A stretch of 11,593 nt of DNA, from positions 1-11,593 of the forward strand of contig JAEWMV010000006.1 in the NCBI GenBank assembly GCA_023393045.1, in the 5' to 3' direction. The notes under the pieces are model-generated. The model was not told the origin of the DNA and ran no database searches. It saw nothing but the letters and a program-made list of their open reading frames with translations. The position numbers and the translations under genes are program-made. Every line of letters starts with the position of its first letter. Within the stretch, counting starts at the first letter, position 1. This DNA comes from Bacillota bacterium. Its GTDB lineage: Bacteria; Bacillota; Clostridia; Christensenellales; CAG-138. Positions 1 to 8,020 of this stretch are shown in pieces.

Positions 1-3000
1 GGATATTCCTTCACGCTCGAATATGCCTCAAGCCTCATCGACGAGGCGAGCGCCGCGCTCTGGGCGCAAAGCTTTTGTACGCTCCTTGAGAGCATGCTGC
101 GCGATGACGAAGCTGCGCTTTGCGACATCAGCCCCCTCGACGAGAGGGCTTACTATGAATATTTCGACAGGCCGGACAGGCTCTCTTCGCCCTTTGCCGA
201 CGTGCCGCTCGATTTCACCATCGCGCGCGCCGCACGCCGCGCGCCGGATGCTCCGGCCGTGCGCTTCCACGGGGAAACGACGCGCTACGGCGCGCTCATC
301 TCCCGCGCGCAGCACATCGCCCGCGCGCTCGTGTCCCTCGGCGCAAAGCGCGGGGACGTCGTGGGCCTTGCGCACGCGCGCACGCCGGACATGCTCGCCG
401 CGCTCATCGGCATCATGCAGGCGGGCTGCGTCTACATGCCAGCGCTTTCCGCTTATCCCGCGGGAAGGCTTGCCTATATGGCCGAAACCGCGAAGGCAAA
501 GTTCATGCTCGCGGACGACGGAGCCGCGCCTTATCTCGCGGCCATGGAGCTGCCCTGCCCGGTGTACGCGCTGAACAAGCTGCCCGACGCACCCGAAGCG
601 AAGCTTCCCGCGCTCTTAGAGCGCAGCGGGGAGGACGGCATTTACGTCCTTTTCACTTCGGGTACCACAGGCAAGCCCAAGGGCGCGCTCAACACGCACG
701 CGGCCATCGCCAACCTCCTCGAGGCAATGACGCCGATTATAGGCGAGGAAAGCAAAAACGTGCTGTGCGCGACCAATATCACCTTCGATATTTTCATCAC
801 CGAATCGCTGCTCGCGCTCGCGCTTGGAAAATGCGTGGTGCTGGCGGACGAGGAGGAGATGCTCCTGCCGCATAAGATCGCCGGGCTCATCGAGGCGGAA
901 AATGTAACTGCGGCGCAGCTGACGCCCTCCCGCCTGCAGATGTGCATGGGGAGCGAGGCGTTTCGCAAGGCGGCCGCGCGCCTGACCTCAATGATACTCG
1001 TGGGCGAGCCGCTCACGTTGCACCTTGCCGCGCAGTGGCGCGAGGCGACCGGGGCCGCGCTCTATAACATGTACGGCCCCACGGAGGCCGCGGTCTATGT
1101 GAGCGGCGCGGAATCCTCGGGGGAGAGGGAGCGCATCACCATAGGCAAACCCCTCCAAAACTGCCGCGTGTATGTGCTCGATGAAAACCTGCGCCGCGCC
1201 ATGCCCACCGCGCGGGGCGAGCTCTACCTCGCGGGCGTGTGCTTGGCAAAGGGCTATCTCAACAGGCCGGATTTGACGGAGACCGCGTTTTTGCCCGACC
1301 CGTTCTTCCCGGGCAAGAGGATGTACAGGAGTGGGGACGTCGGCCGCCTGCTGCCGGACGGAACCGTCGAGTTCCTCGGCCGCCGCGATTCGCAGGTGAA
1401 AATCAACGGCCAGCGCGTCGAGCCGGACGAGGTGACGGAAGTCCTCCTCGGCATCCCCGGCGTGGCGGAGGCCGCGACCGTGGCCGTCAGGGCGGACAAC
1501 GGGGAAAAACGCCTGCGCGCGTGCGTCGTGCGCGCGCAGGGGGAAAGCATGGACGAGGAGGCGCTTCGCGCGAAGCTTCGCGCCGTGTTGCCGCCCTTCA
1601 TGATACCGGCCGAGATCAGCTTGCTTGAAGCTATGCCGAGGAACGCCTCCGGCAAAATCGATATACGGGCGCTCCTCGCCGCTGATGCGGCCGGAGAAGG
1701 GGCGGCGGCACCCGAAGCCGCCGCGGAAGCGGGCGTAAAAGAGGAAACAGTACCCGCCGCCGAAGAAGCGGTTGAATCTGTGGCGTCCATGCAAAGCGCG
1801 CCCGTGGAGGAGACCCTCGCGCGCATATGGGCGCAGGTGCTCAATAAGGAGACTATCGACCCGCGCGCTTCCTTCTTTGAACAGGGCGGAAGCTCCCTTT
1901 CCGCGCTGGACGCGCTCTCGCGCTGCTTCAACGCGGGGCTCGGCCTCACGCTTGCGCAGTTTTACGCCAATCCCACCATAGAGGCGCAGGCGGCGCTGCT
2001 CGCGGGACTGGCGCCTCCCAGGAGCACGCAATTGTCCTTCCTCGAGGCCCCCGCCTGGGAAGACGCCGCGGCGGGCGGGAACGACCGGCCCAAGGCGGAT
2101 GCGTCCCCGGGCGCGGTGCTGCTCACGGGGGCGACGGGCTTCCTCGGCGCGCATCTTTTGAACGAGCTTGCCGCCAGCATGGGGCGCAGCGTCGTCTGCC
2201 TTGTGCGCGGGGGAGACCCCAAACGGCTTTCGCGCGTGATGGAGGATTATTTCGGGGCGAGTTGGTATGAAAACAACGCCGCGCGCGTTAGCGTCGTGGC
2301 GGGGGATATGGAAAAGCGCGACCTTGGCATCGGCCGGGAGGAACTCGCGGGCCTCATGGACAGCGTGGGCACGCTCGTGCACTGCGCGGCCGACGTGCGG
2401 CATTATGCCGCCGATCCGGAAGCTTCCATGCGCGCCAACGTCGCGGGCACGGAGAACGCGGTGCGGCTTGCCGCCAAGCTCGGCGCGGGCTTTGCGTATA
2501 TTTCAACCACCAGCGTCATGGGGGATTTCAGAGAGGGCGATTTTGACGAGGACAGCCCGCCCGCTGATCCCGAAGCTGAGACCAACGTTTATGTCAAGGG
2601 CAAGTGCGAGGCGGAGCTGATCGTGCGCCGCTGCGCGAAGCTGCTGCCCAGCGTCAAGACCTTCCGCGTGGGCAGGCTCGTCGGCCGCAACAGCGACGGG
2701 GTTTTTCAAAAGAACAAGGAGGCCAACGCCTTCTATTCCTTCCTGCGCGGCGCGCTCGCGCTCGAGGTGTATCCGGAAGGCGCGGCGGAGCTGCCCGTGG
2801 AGCTCACCCCCGTGGACGATTGCGCGCGCGCCATCGCGCTCTTGCTCGAGGGCAGGCGCAGCGTTTATCATGTGTTCAACCCGGTGACGGTGGACTTTGC
2901 GGAACTGATGCACACGCTTTCGGATAAAAAGGCGCGCTTTGTGACAAACGAGGCGTTTGACGCGTATCTTCTCTCCCTCATGGCGAAAAAACCCTCCGCG

Positions 3001-3162
3001 GAGCTCGTTATGTTGAGGGAAATCAAGGAGATGTTCCGCACGGGCGCGGGCAGCGCAGGGGCCGTGCGCGCGAAAAAGACCTGCGCGGAGCTTCGGGAAA
3101 AAGGCTTTGTTTGGCGCAGGGCGGATATCCAAAGCGCGCTTCGCGAATATCTCTCGGATTGA
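1..3162 (+). CDS. Nonribosomal peptide synthetase, C-terminal part (C-A-T-R), 5'-truncated by window edge
   Basis: This is the terminal module of a peptide synthetase, ending in a reductive release domain. The frame is open from base 1, and the residues before the first ATG (base 94) continue a condensation-domain tail, so that ATG is not the start. With base 1 as residue 1, 1053 residues are visible. Residues ~1-45 are the C-domain end. Residues ~60-560 are an adenylation domain: A3 FTSGTTGKPKG (218-228), A5 NMYGPTE (356-362), A7 YRSGDVG (442-448), A8 around 461-480 and A10 NASGKID with Lys552. An Ala/Glu-rich linker follows (~560-600). The carrier domain is ~600-670, with GGSSL and phosphopantetheine Ser632. 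Residues ~700-1050 are a thioester reductase (NAD_binding_4 type): GATGFLG (710-716), an STTS segment (835-838), Tyr864 and Lys868. It is predicted to release the bound peptide as an aldehyde or alcohol using NAD(P)H. It heads the visible operon. Domain calls are firm; the product is unknown. Confidence 0.96.
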   Translation, partial: GYSFTLEYASSLIDEASAALWAQSFCTLLESMLRDDEAALCDISPLDERAYYEYFDRPDRLSSPFADVPLDFTIARAARRAPDAPAVRFHGETTRYGALISRAQHIARALVSLGAKRGDVVGLAHARTPDMLAALIGIMQAGCVYMPALSAYPAGRLAYMAETAKAKFMLADDGAAPYLAAMELPCPVYALNKLPDAPEAKLPALLERSGEDGIYVLFTSGTTGKPKGALNTHAAIANLLEAMTPIIGEESKNVLCATNITFDIFITESLLALALGKCVVLADEEEMLLPHKIAGLIEAENVTAAQLTPSRLQMCMGSEAFRKAAARLTSMILVGEPLTLHLAAQWREATGAALYNMYGPTEAAVYVSGAESSGERERITIGKPLQNCRVYVLDENLRRAMPTARGELYLAGVCLAKGYLNRPDLTETAFLPDPFFPGKRMYRSGDVGRLLPDGTVEFLGRRDSQVKINGQRVEPDEVTEVLLGIPGVAEAATVAVRADNGEKRLRACVVRAQGESMDEEALRAKLRAVLPPFMIPAEISLLEAMPRNASGKIDIRALLAADAAGEGAAAPEAAAEAGVKEETVPAAEEAVESVASMQSAPVEETLARIWAQVLNKETIDPRASFFEQGGSSLSALDALSRCFNAGLGLTLAQFYANPTIEAQAALLAGLAPPRSTQLSFLEAPAWEDAAAGGNDRPKADASPGAVLLTGATGFLGAHLLNELAASMGRSVVCLVRGGDPKRLSRVMEDYFGASWYENNAARVSVVAGDMEKRDLGIGREELAGLMDSVGTLVHCAADVRHYAADPEASMRANVAGTENAVRLAAKLGAGFAYISTTSVMGDFREGDFDEDSPPADPEAETNVYVKGKCEAELIVRRCAKLLPSVKTFRVGRLVGRNSDGVFQKNKEANAFYSFLRGALALEVYPEGAAELPVELTPVDDCARAIALLLEGRRSVYHVFNPVTVDFAELMHTLSDKKARFVTNEAFDAYLLSLMAKKPSAELVMLREIKEMFRTGAGSAGAVRAKKTCAELREKGFVWRRADIQSALREYLSD

Positions 3163-3206
3163 GGACGGGGGTGGACTGACTGGTTTCGGACGCGACTGTA
3201 ACAATT

Positions 3207-5045
3207 ATGCTCATTGCCATCGTCGTGATGGTATCATTCCTCCTGCGCGGCGTCAGGAAGGGCGGCATCAAGCTGATACACAGCCTGTACTTCCTTGTGA
3301 CCGCGGTGGTCATCGTATGGATGCTCGCCGTCGTCGCCGCCAACTTCGCAGACCCCGCGGACGCGCACACTCTCTGGGTCTACGATGCGCTCACCTACGT
3401 CGGCGCGGCGTTTGCGCCCGCATTCTGCCTTCTGATTGCGCTCACGCTCTCAAAAGGGCTTGAAAGGCTGCCCATGCGCTATCTCGCGCTGTTCATCCTG
3501 CCCGTCGTCACAAACCTCGTGGTTTGGACGAACCCGCTGCACCACCTTATGTATAAGGAGTTCTCCGTATACAGCAGCCATGTGATATTCGGGCCGTACA
3601 TGCTGGTTTCCGGCGCGTACAGCTATCTGTGCACGCTGATTTCCATCTATGTGATGGTGCGCCACGCCGTGGCGATGCAGCGCAGGCTCATTACGCAGCA
3701 GACCATCCTCTTTTGCGCGGGCAGCGCCATACCGGGCATCGTCAATCTGCTTGGCACGCTGCACATCACGGACCTTTCCATTGCGGCCACGCCGCTCGCC
3801 TTCATCGCCACCATCGCGCTGCACGGCTATGCGATCTACCATTTCCACATGCTCGACATCAAGCCAATCGCCATGCAAAAGGTGCTCGACTGGCTCAGCG
3901 ACTGCTATCTGGTCACGGACGAAAAGGGCACGATCATCGACTGCAACGCCGCGTTTGAAAAGATTTTCGTCCAGTACGGCATGTCGCGCGGGAAAAGGCT
4001 GGACGAGTGCGTCAACGCCGAGGACATTGAGAACAAAACCGTCGTCTACAACCTGCTTGCCGCGTGCGCGAGCTGCCGCGAGAGCTTATCCACGATCTCC
4101 TTCGAGCAGTCCGCGTTTTTAGAGAAGCAGAAGCTCTACTTTATGGTTGACCTGACGCCGCTTATCGTCGACAACACGCTCGAGGGCTTCGTCGCGATAT
4201 TCAAGGACGTCACCAAGCTCAGGGACGGCATGCAGCGCCTGCACGACTCCCAGGCGCGCCTGATGGAGCAGGAGCGCCTCGCCTCGCTCGGCCAGATGGT
4301 GGGCGGGCTTGCGCACAACCTCAAAACGCCCATCATGAGCATTTCTGGAAGCAGCGCGGCGCTCGACAACCTCATAGACGAGTGCGTGGCCAGCATGGGG
4401 GACGAGGAGGTCACCCCGGAGGATTACCGCGAGATCTACTTTGAGATGCGCGACTGGCTTTCCAAAATGCGGGACGCCTGCACGTATATGAGCGACATCA
4501 TCACGGCCGTGAAGGGGCAGGCCGCCAACATCAGCGCGGACGCGGTGGGCGATTTTACGCCCGACGAGCTGATGAAGCGCGTGTCGCTGCTGCTCAGGCA
4601 CGAGCTGCAAAAGACGGGCAGCAAGCTCGAGGTGGTGAACGAAACGAAGGGCGGGATACGCATCCACGGGGACATCAACAGCCTCGTGCAGGTGGTCAAC
4701 AACCTCGTATCCAACGCGGCCTTCGCGACGCACATGAAGGGCGGCGGCAGGATTACCGCCCGCTTCACCCTCGCGGAAACAGGGCTTCGCCTCACCGTGG
4801 AGGACAGGGGCGTGGGCATCGCCTCGGATGTGAGGGACAGGCTTTTCCGCCAGATGATCACCAACAAGGGCACGCAGGGTACAGGGCTTGGCGTGTATAT
4901 CTCCAACACCGTCATCAAGGCCAAGTTCGGCGGCAGCATGTGGGCCGAGGACAATCCGGGCGGCGGCGCCATATTCGGCCTTGAGATTCCGCCCGAGTAC
5001 CTGACAAGAAGCGAGAAGCTTCAGGAGGAGGCCAGAGCGCAGTGA
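3207..5045 (+). CDS. Membrane sensor histidine kinase (7TM - PAS - HisKA - HATPase_c)
   Basis: This is a 612-residue sensor kinase of a two-component system. Residues ~1-217 hold about seven hydrophobic segments, like the N-terminal 7TM region of Firmicute histidine kinases. A PAS domain follows from ~223 (LVTDEKGTIIDCNAAFEKIF), with a CxxC at Cys287-Cys290. The phosphoacceptor motif is AHNLKTP with His370. The ATP-binding domain has N-box NNLVSNA (498-504), G1 DRGVGI (533-538) and G2 GTGLG (558-562). The residue after His370 is Asn, where HisKA proteins usually have Glu or Asp. The ATG at 3207 has no good Shine-Dalgarno and cuts the first membrane segment short; an in-frame CTG at 3180, five bases after GGGGGTGG (3167-3174), is an alternative that adds nine residues. 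An in-frame TGA at 3177 limits any further extension. It lies 44 bases after the synthetase and overlaps the response-regulator gene by four bases, so the two are a cognate pair. The signal sensed is unknown. Confidence 0.95.
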   Translation: MLIAIVVMVSFLLRGVRKGGIKLIHSLYFLVTAVVIVWMLAVVAANFADPADAHTLWVYDALTYVGAAFAPAFCLLIALTLSKGLERLPMRYLALFILPVVTNLVVWTNPLHHLMYKEFSVYSSHVIFGPYMLVSGAYSYLCTLISIYVMVRHAVAMQRRLITQQTILFCAGSAIPGIVNLLGTLHITDLSIAATPLAFIATIALHGYAIYHFHMLDIKPIAMQKVLDWLSDCYLVTDEKGTIIDCNAAFEKIFVQYGMSRGKRLDECVNAEDIENKTVVYNLLAACASCRESLSTISFEQSAFLEKQKLYFMVDLTPLIVDNTLEGFVAIFKDVTKLRDGMQRLHDSQARLMEQERLASLGQMVGGLAHNLKTPIMSISGSSAALDNLIDECVASMGDEEVTPEDYREIYFEMRDWLSKMRDACTYMSDIITAVKGQAANISADAVGDFTPDELMKRVSLLLRHELQKTGSKLEVVNETKGGIRIHGDINSLVQVVNNLVSNAAFATHMKGGGRITARFTLAETGLRLTVEDRGVGIASDVRDRLFRQMITNKGTQGTGLGVYISNTVIKAKFGGSMWAEDNPGGGAIFGLEIPPEYLTRSEKLQEEARAQ

Positions 5046-6142
5046 GGAAAAACAGAGCTGGCGGACAAAAACTCGATTTTTCAATACTTACGCTGGATGA
5101 CGATCCCATCATGACCGCCACATTGCAGGCGTATTTCACCACATCCGGATACACGGTGGATGTGGAGACCGACCCCTACATGGGCATAGAGCGGATCAGG
5201 AATACCCATTACGACATATTGCTCCTCGACTTTCTCATGGCGCCCATCACGGGCGATCGGGTCATCAGCGAGATACGCACCTTCGACAAGGAGGTCTACA
5301 TCATACTGCTCACGGGGCACAAGAGTTTGGCCCCGCCGGTGCGCGCGCTGCGCGAGTTGGACATACAGGGCTATTATGAGAAGAGTGAGCGCTTCGACCA
5401 GCTTGAGCTGCTCATTGAATCCTGCGTGAAGAGCATTAAACAGATGCGCACCATCAAGTCCTACAGGGACGACCTCGACCGCAAGAACCGTGAGCTGGAG
5501 CAGATGTACGCTTCGCTGGGCGACAGCTACATGGAAGTGATCCGCACGCTGCGCCTCGTGGTGGACGCGCGGGACATCTATACGAGGGGCCATTCGGACA
5601 GGGTTTCGCACTATGCGCTGCGCATCGCGCGCGAGCTTGGCCGGGACGACGGCTTCTGCGAGCGCGTGCGGCTCGCCGGGCTCTTTCACGACGTGGGCAA
5701 GGTGGCAATCCCAGACAGCGTCCTCTTAAAACCCGGCAAGCTCACGGGCGCCGAGTATGAGATGATCATGCTGCACCCCGAAAAGGGCTGCGAGATACTC
5801 TCCGCGATCAGCGCCTTCTCGGACATTGCCGAGATCGTGCTGCAGCATCACGAGCGCTACGACGGCTCCGGCTATCCCAACGGGCTTGCCGGGGAGGAAA
5901 TCCGGCAGGAGGCGCGCATCATCACCGTGGCGGATGCGTTTGACGCCATGACCTCCCACCGGATATACAGGGACAACCTCACCTTTGAGTATGCCGTGGA
6001 CCAGCTCGTCGGCTGCCGGGGCAGCCAGTTCGACCCGGTCGCGGTGGACGCGTGCCTCAGGGTGCTGGAGAATTATGAAGAATTGCAAAAACAGGTCGCC
6101 TGGACTTTCGGCGGCCAGGCGGAGGCGGATGAAGAAGAATGA
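5042..6142 (+). CDS. Response regulator with HD-GYP cyclic-di-GMP phosphodiesterase domain
   Basis: This is a 366-residue cytoplasmic response regulator whose output is an enzyme, not a DNA-binding domain. Residues ~13-128 are a receiver domain with the acidic cluster LDDD (18-21), phosphoacceptor Asp63 in LLLDF, Thr91 and Lys114 (in EKSE instead of the common KP). A short helical, probably coiled-coil linker (~135-165) leads to an HD-GYP domain: His and Asp in the HD pair (216-217, FHDVGK), HH at 269-270, and GYP at 277-279 within HHERYDGSGYPNG, plus a later VADAFDAM. The full HD-GYP signature indicates hydrolysis of c-di-GMP (to pGpG and/or GMP) under control of the upstream kinase. The start is GTG at 5042, overlapping the kinase stop in a GTGA; AGGAGG lies at 5023-5028. 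No other start codon upstream fits as well. The stop overlaps the next gene's ATG, indicating coupling with it. Activity is inferred from conserved residues. Confidence 0.95.
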   Translation: MRKNRAGGQKLDFSILTLDDDPIMTATLQAYFTTSGYTVDVETDPYMGIERIRNTHYDILLLDFLMAPITGDRVISEIRTFDKEVYIILLTGHKSLAPPVRALRELDIQGYYEKSERFDQLELLIESCVKSIKQMRTIKSYRDDLDRKNRELEQMYASLGDSYMEVIRTLRLVVDARDIYTRGHSDRVSHYALRIARELGRDDGFCERVRLAGLFHDVGKVAIPDSVLLKPGKLTGAEYEMIMLHPEKGCEILSAISAFSDIAEIVLQHHERYDGSGYPNGLAGEEIRQEARIITVADAFDAMTSHRIYRDNLTFEYAVDQLVGCRGSQFDPVAVDACLRVLENYEELQKQVAWTFGGQAEADEEE

Positions 6143-7776
6143 AGAATAAAGCTCCTTTTGATACGCCGGGCTATACGGAGCTCGGCAGCGCGCTCGCGGG
6201 CATCGCCAAATTCGGCGACGCGAAGGCCGTCGCGTGGTACGACCGCGCGGGCAAGAAATACGACAAGAGCTACGCGGAGCTTGCCTACGACGCGGCGGCG
6301 TTCGCGGCGGCGCTCGCTCGCAACGGCTATGCGGGGAGCCACGTCGCCATCGCGTGCGAAAATTCCTACGAATGGCTGTGGATGTTCTTTGGCGTCACCG
6401 CGCAGGGCGGCGCGGCCGTGCTTGTGGACGTGGAGCAGACGGACGAGATGATCGTTTCCATGATCGTGCGCGCCGACGCAAAGCTGGCGGTGCTTTCCGC
6501 CCCGCTCGCACCCCTCGTGCGCGAGGCGCTCGAGCGCGAAAGGGTGCGCGTCGTCGTGGACGGGGAGGATGCGCAGCACGAGACCCTCGCGGACTTCACC
6601 GCGAGGAATACGCAGCGCGACAGGGAAAACCTCGCCGCGCTGCTCTCCAAGCGCCCCTCGCCGGAGGGTGCGGCGGCCATCGCCTATACCTCGGGCACGA
6701 GCAGCCAGCCAAAGCCCGTCGTGCTCACGCAAAAGGGCATTGCGAAAAACGCCTGCGGCTCCATTTCCATGGTCAAGCCCACGCCGCGCGTATTTACCAC
6801 GCTGCCCCTGTATCATACCTACGGGCTCACCTGCGGCGCGCTTTGCATCCTTTTCGCCGGGTCGGAGCTTGGCGTCTGCGGCGACATCAAGCGCATGTCG
6901 CGCGACTTTGTGCTCTTCGACGCGCAGATACTCATGGCGGTGCCGCTTGTGGTGGAAATGATCTATCACCGCCTCGTGCACGGCATGGAGGCCGCGGGTT
7001 ATAAAAGCGTGTGCAGCGGCTCGCTCTGGCGCTTTGGCCTGCTCAATTCGCTGGGGCTCGGGCGGCCGATGAAGTGGCTCGTCAAGGCCAAGAACAAGGG
7101 CGTGGGCAGCATGAGCACCATCATCTGCGGCGGCGCACACCTCTCCCATTCCATCGCGGACAACATGCTCGCCTTCGGCATACTCGTGCTCGAGGGCTAT
7201 GGCATCACGGAATGCTCGCCGCTGGTGAGCGTGAACCGCGTCTGCTGCCGCAAGCCGCACAGCGCGGGACTGGTGCTGCCGGGTTACCGCGTGCGCATCG
7301 ACAATGGGGAAATCCTCATCGCGGGCGATATGCTCATGAAGGGGTATTATAAGGATGAGGAGGCCACCGCCGAGGTCTTTGACGGCGAGTGGTTCAAAAC
7401 CGGGGACATGGGCTCCCTGGATTCCGACGGATTTTTGCACATCACAGGCAGGAAGAAGAACCTTATCGTCCTCAAAAATGGTAAGAAGATCGCGCCCGAG
7501 GAGATCGAGAGCTATCTGCAAAGCGCGCCCCTGGTGCGGGAGGTGATTGCCCACGGCGCGCCCTCCGGCGAATCCACGGACGACGTGCGCCTCGCCGTGA
7601 CCATCTACCCCGACCCGGAGGCCACCACGGGCATGAGCCCCTACGAGGTGCTCGAGCGGCTGCAGCGCTTTGTGGACGGCGTCAACGCGCGCCTGCCCGC
7701 GTACAAGCAGATACAGATGGTGAATTTAAGCTCGCGCGAATTTGAAAAGACGTCGAGCAGAAAGATAAAGCGTTAA
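6139..7776 (+). CDS. Acyl-AMP / acyl-CoA ligase (AMP-binding family)
   Basis: This is a stand-alone 545-residue ANL-superfamily adenylating enzyme, closest in style to long-chain fatty-acid ligases. Visible motifs are the P-loop YTSGTSSQPKPVVLT (183-197), YGITE (354-358), GDMG (422-425), GRKKN (437-441) followed by KNGKKIAPEEIE, and a C-terminal SRKIKR in which Lys542 corresponds to the catalytic A10 lysine. The P-loop deviates from the usual SGTTGxPKG: SS replaces TG and the Gly after PK is Pro193. It probably activates a carboxylic acid as acyl-adenylate and passes it to the carrier protein encoded 13 bases downstream, or to CoA. Its ATG overlaps the preceding stop (ATGA), with GGAGG at 6121-6125. 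In context it likely supplies the acyl starter for the upstream synthetase. FAAL-type versus CoA-ligase activity and the acid used cannot be decided from the sequence. Confidence 0.9.
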   Translation: MKNKAPFDTPGYTELGSALAGIAKFGDAKAVAWYDRAGKKYDKSYAELAYDAAAFAAALARNGYAGSHVAIACENSYEWLWMFFGVTAQGGAAVLVDVEQTDEMIVSMIVRADAKLAVLSAPLAPLVREALERERVRVVVDGEDAQHETLADFTARNTQRDRENLAALLSKRPSPEGAAAIAYTSGTSSQPKPVVLTQKGIAKNACGSISMVKPTPRVFTTLPLYHTYGLTCGALCILFAGSELGVCGDIKRMSRDFVLFDAQILMAVPLVVEMIYHRLVHGMEAAGYKSVCSGSLWRFGLLNSLGLGRPMKWLVKAKNKGVGSMSTIICGGAHLSHSIADNMLAFGILVLEGYGITECSPLVSVNRVCCRKPHSAGLVLPGYRVRIDNGEILIAGDMLMKGYYKDEEATAEVFDGEWFKTGDMGSLDSDGFLHITGRKKNLIVLKNGKKIAPEEIESYLQSAPLVREVIAHGAPSGESTDDVRLAVTIYPDPEATTGMSPYEVLERLQRFVDGVNARLPAYKQIQMVNLSSREFEKTSSRKIKR

Positions 7777-7783
7777 GGAGGAG
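7775..7783 (+). promoter_or_regulatory. Strong Shine-Dalgarno for the acyl carrier protein
   Basis: AAGGAGGAG begins inside the ligase stop codon and lies six bases before the TTG at 7790. It supports that non-ATG start, because no ATG or GTG is available at suitable spacing in the frame. Confidence 0.85.
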
Positions 7784-7789
7784 CGGGCT

Positions 7790-8020
7790 TTGCTTGAGCT
7801 GATCGCGGAAATCATCAACAACATCACCGGCAAGAAGGACATCACGCCGGATACGGATTTGATCAAGGACCTTGAACTGACGAGTTTTGACGTGATGAAC
7901 CTCATCTGCGCCTTTGAGGAGAGGTTCGACACCACCATCCCCACGCGGGACGTGTGGAATCTGCATTATGTGAGCGACATCATCCAGTACATGCGCGAAA
8001 GGGGCATCACCGAGCCGTGA
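7790..8020 (+). CDS. Stand-alone acyl carrier protein
   Basis: This is a 76-residue acidic carrier protein of the usual ACP size. Its helix-2 motif reads DLELTSFDVM, in which Ser32 is the expected phosphopantetheine attachment site; the residue before it is Thr, where most carriers have Asp (DSL). The protein starts at TTG 7790, which sits behind a strong Shine-Dalgarno. It lies directly between the adenylating ligase and the phosphopantetheinyl transferase and overlaps the latter by four bases. It is therefore most likely the thiol acceptor for the ligase-activated acyl group and the donor to the synthetase's starter condensation domain. It could instead be a D-alanyl-carrier-like or fatty-acid-type ACP; the neighbouring NRPS makes the biosynthetic role more likely. 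Confidence 0.9.
   Translation: MLELIAEIINNITGKKDITPDTDLIKDLELTSFDVMNLICAFEERFDTTIPTRDVWNLHYVSDIIQYMRERGITEP

Noticed and set aside
94..96. ATG at 94 as the synthetase start
   Set aside because: The same frame is open to base 1 and the residues before it read as a condensation-domain tail.
988..2403. Long antisense open frame (471 codons) opposite the peptide synthetase
   Set aside because: The sense strand codes for conserved A, T and R domains; the antisense product is low-complexity and shows no ribosome-binding site or family signature.
3159..3206. Possible promoter (TTGAGG and TGTAACAAT) before the kinase gene
   Set aside because: The -10-like element abuts the start codon and the spacing of the two boxes does not fit a sigma-70 type promoter.
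6073..7554. Long antisense open frame (493 codons) opposite the acyl ligase
   Set aside because: It runs exactly opposite a gene with clear family motifs, its protein is rich in His/Arg/Ala/Gly with no recognisable domain, and such frames are common in GC-rich DNA.
7954..8016. ATG at 7954 as the phosphopantetheinyl transferase start
   Set aside because: It would lie deep inside the carrier gene; the GTG at 8017 overlapping the stop gives a normal family N-terminus.
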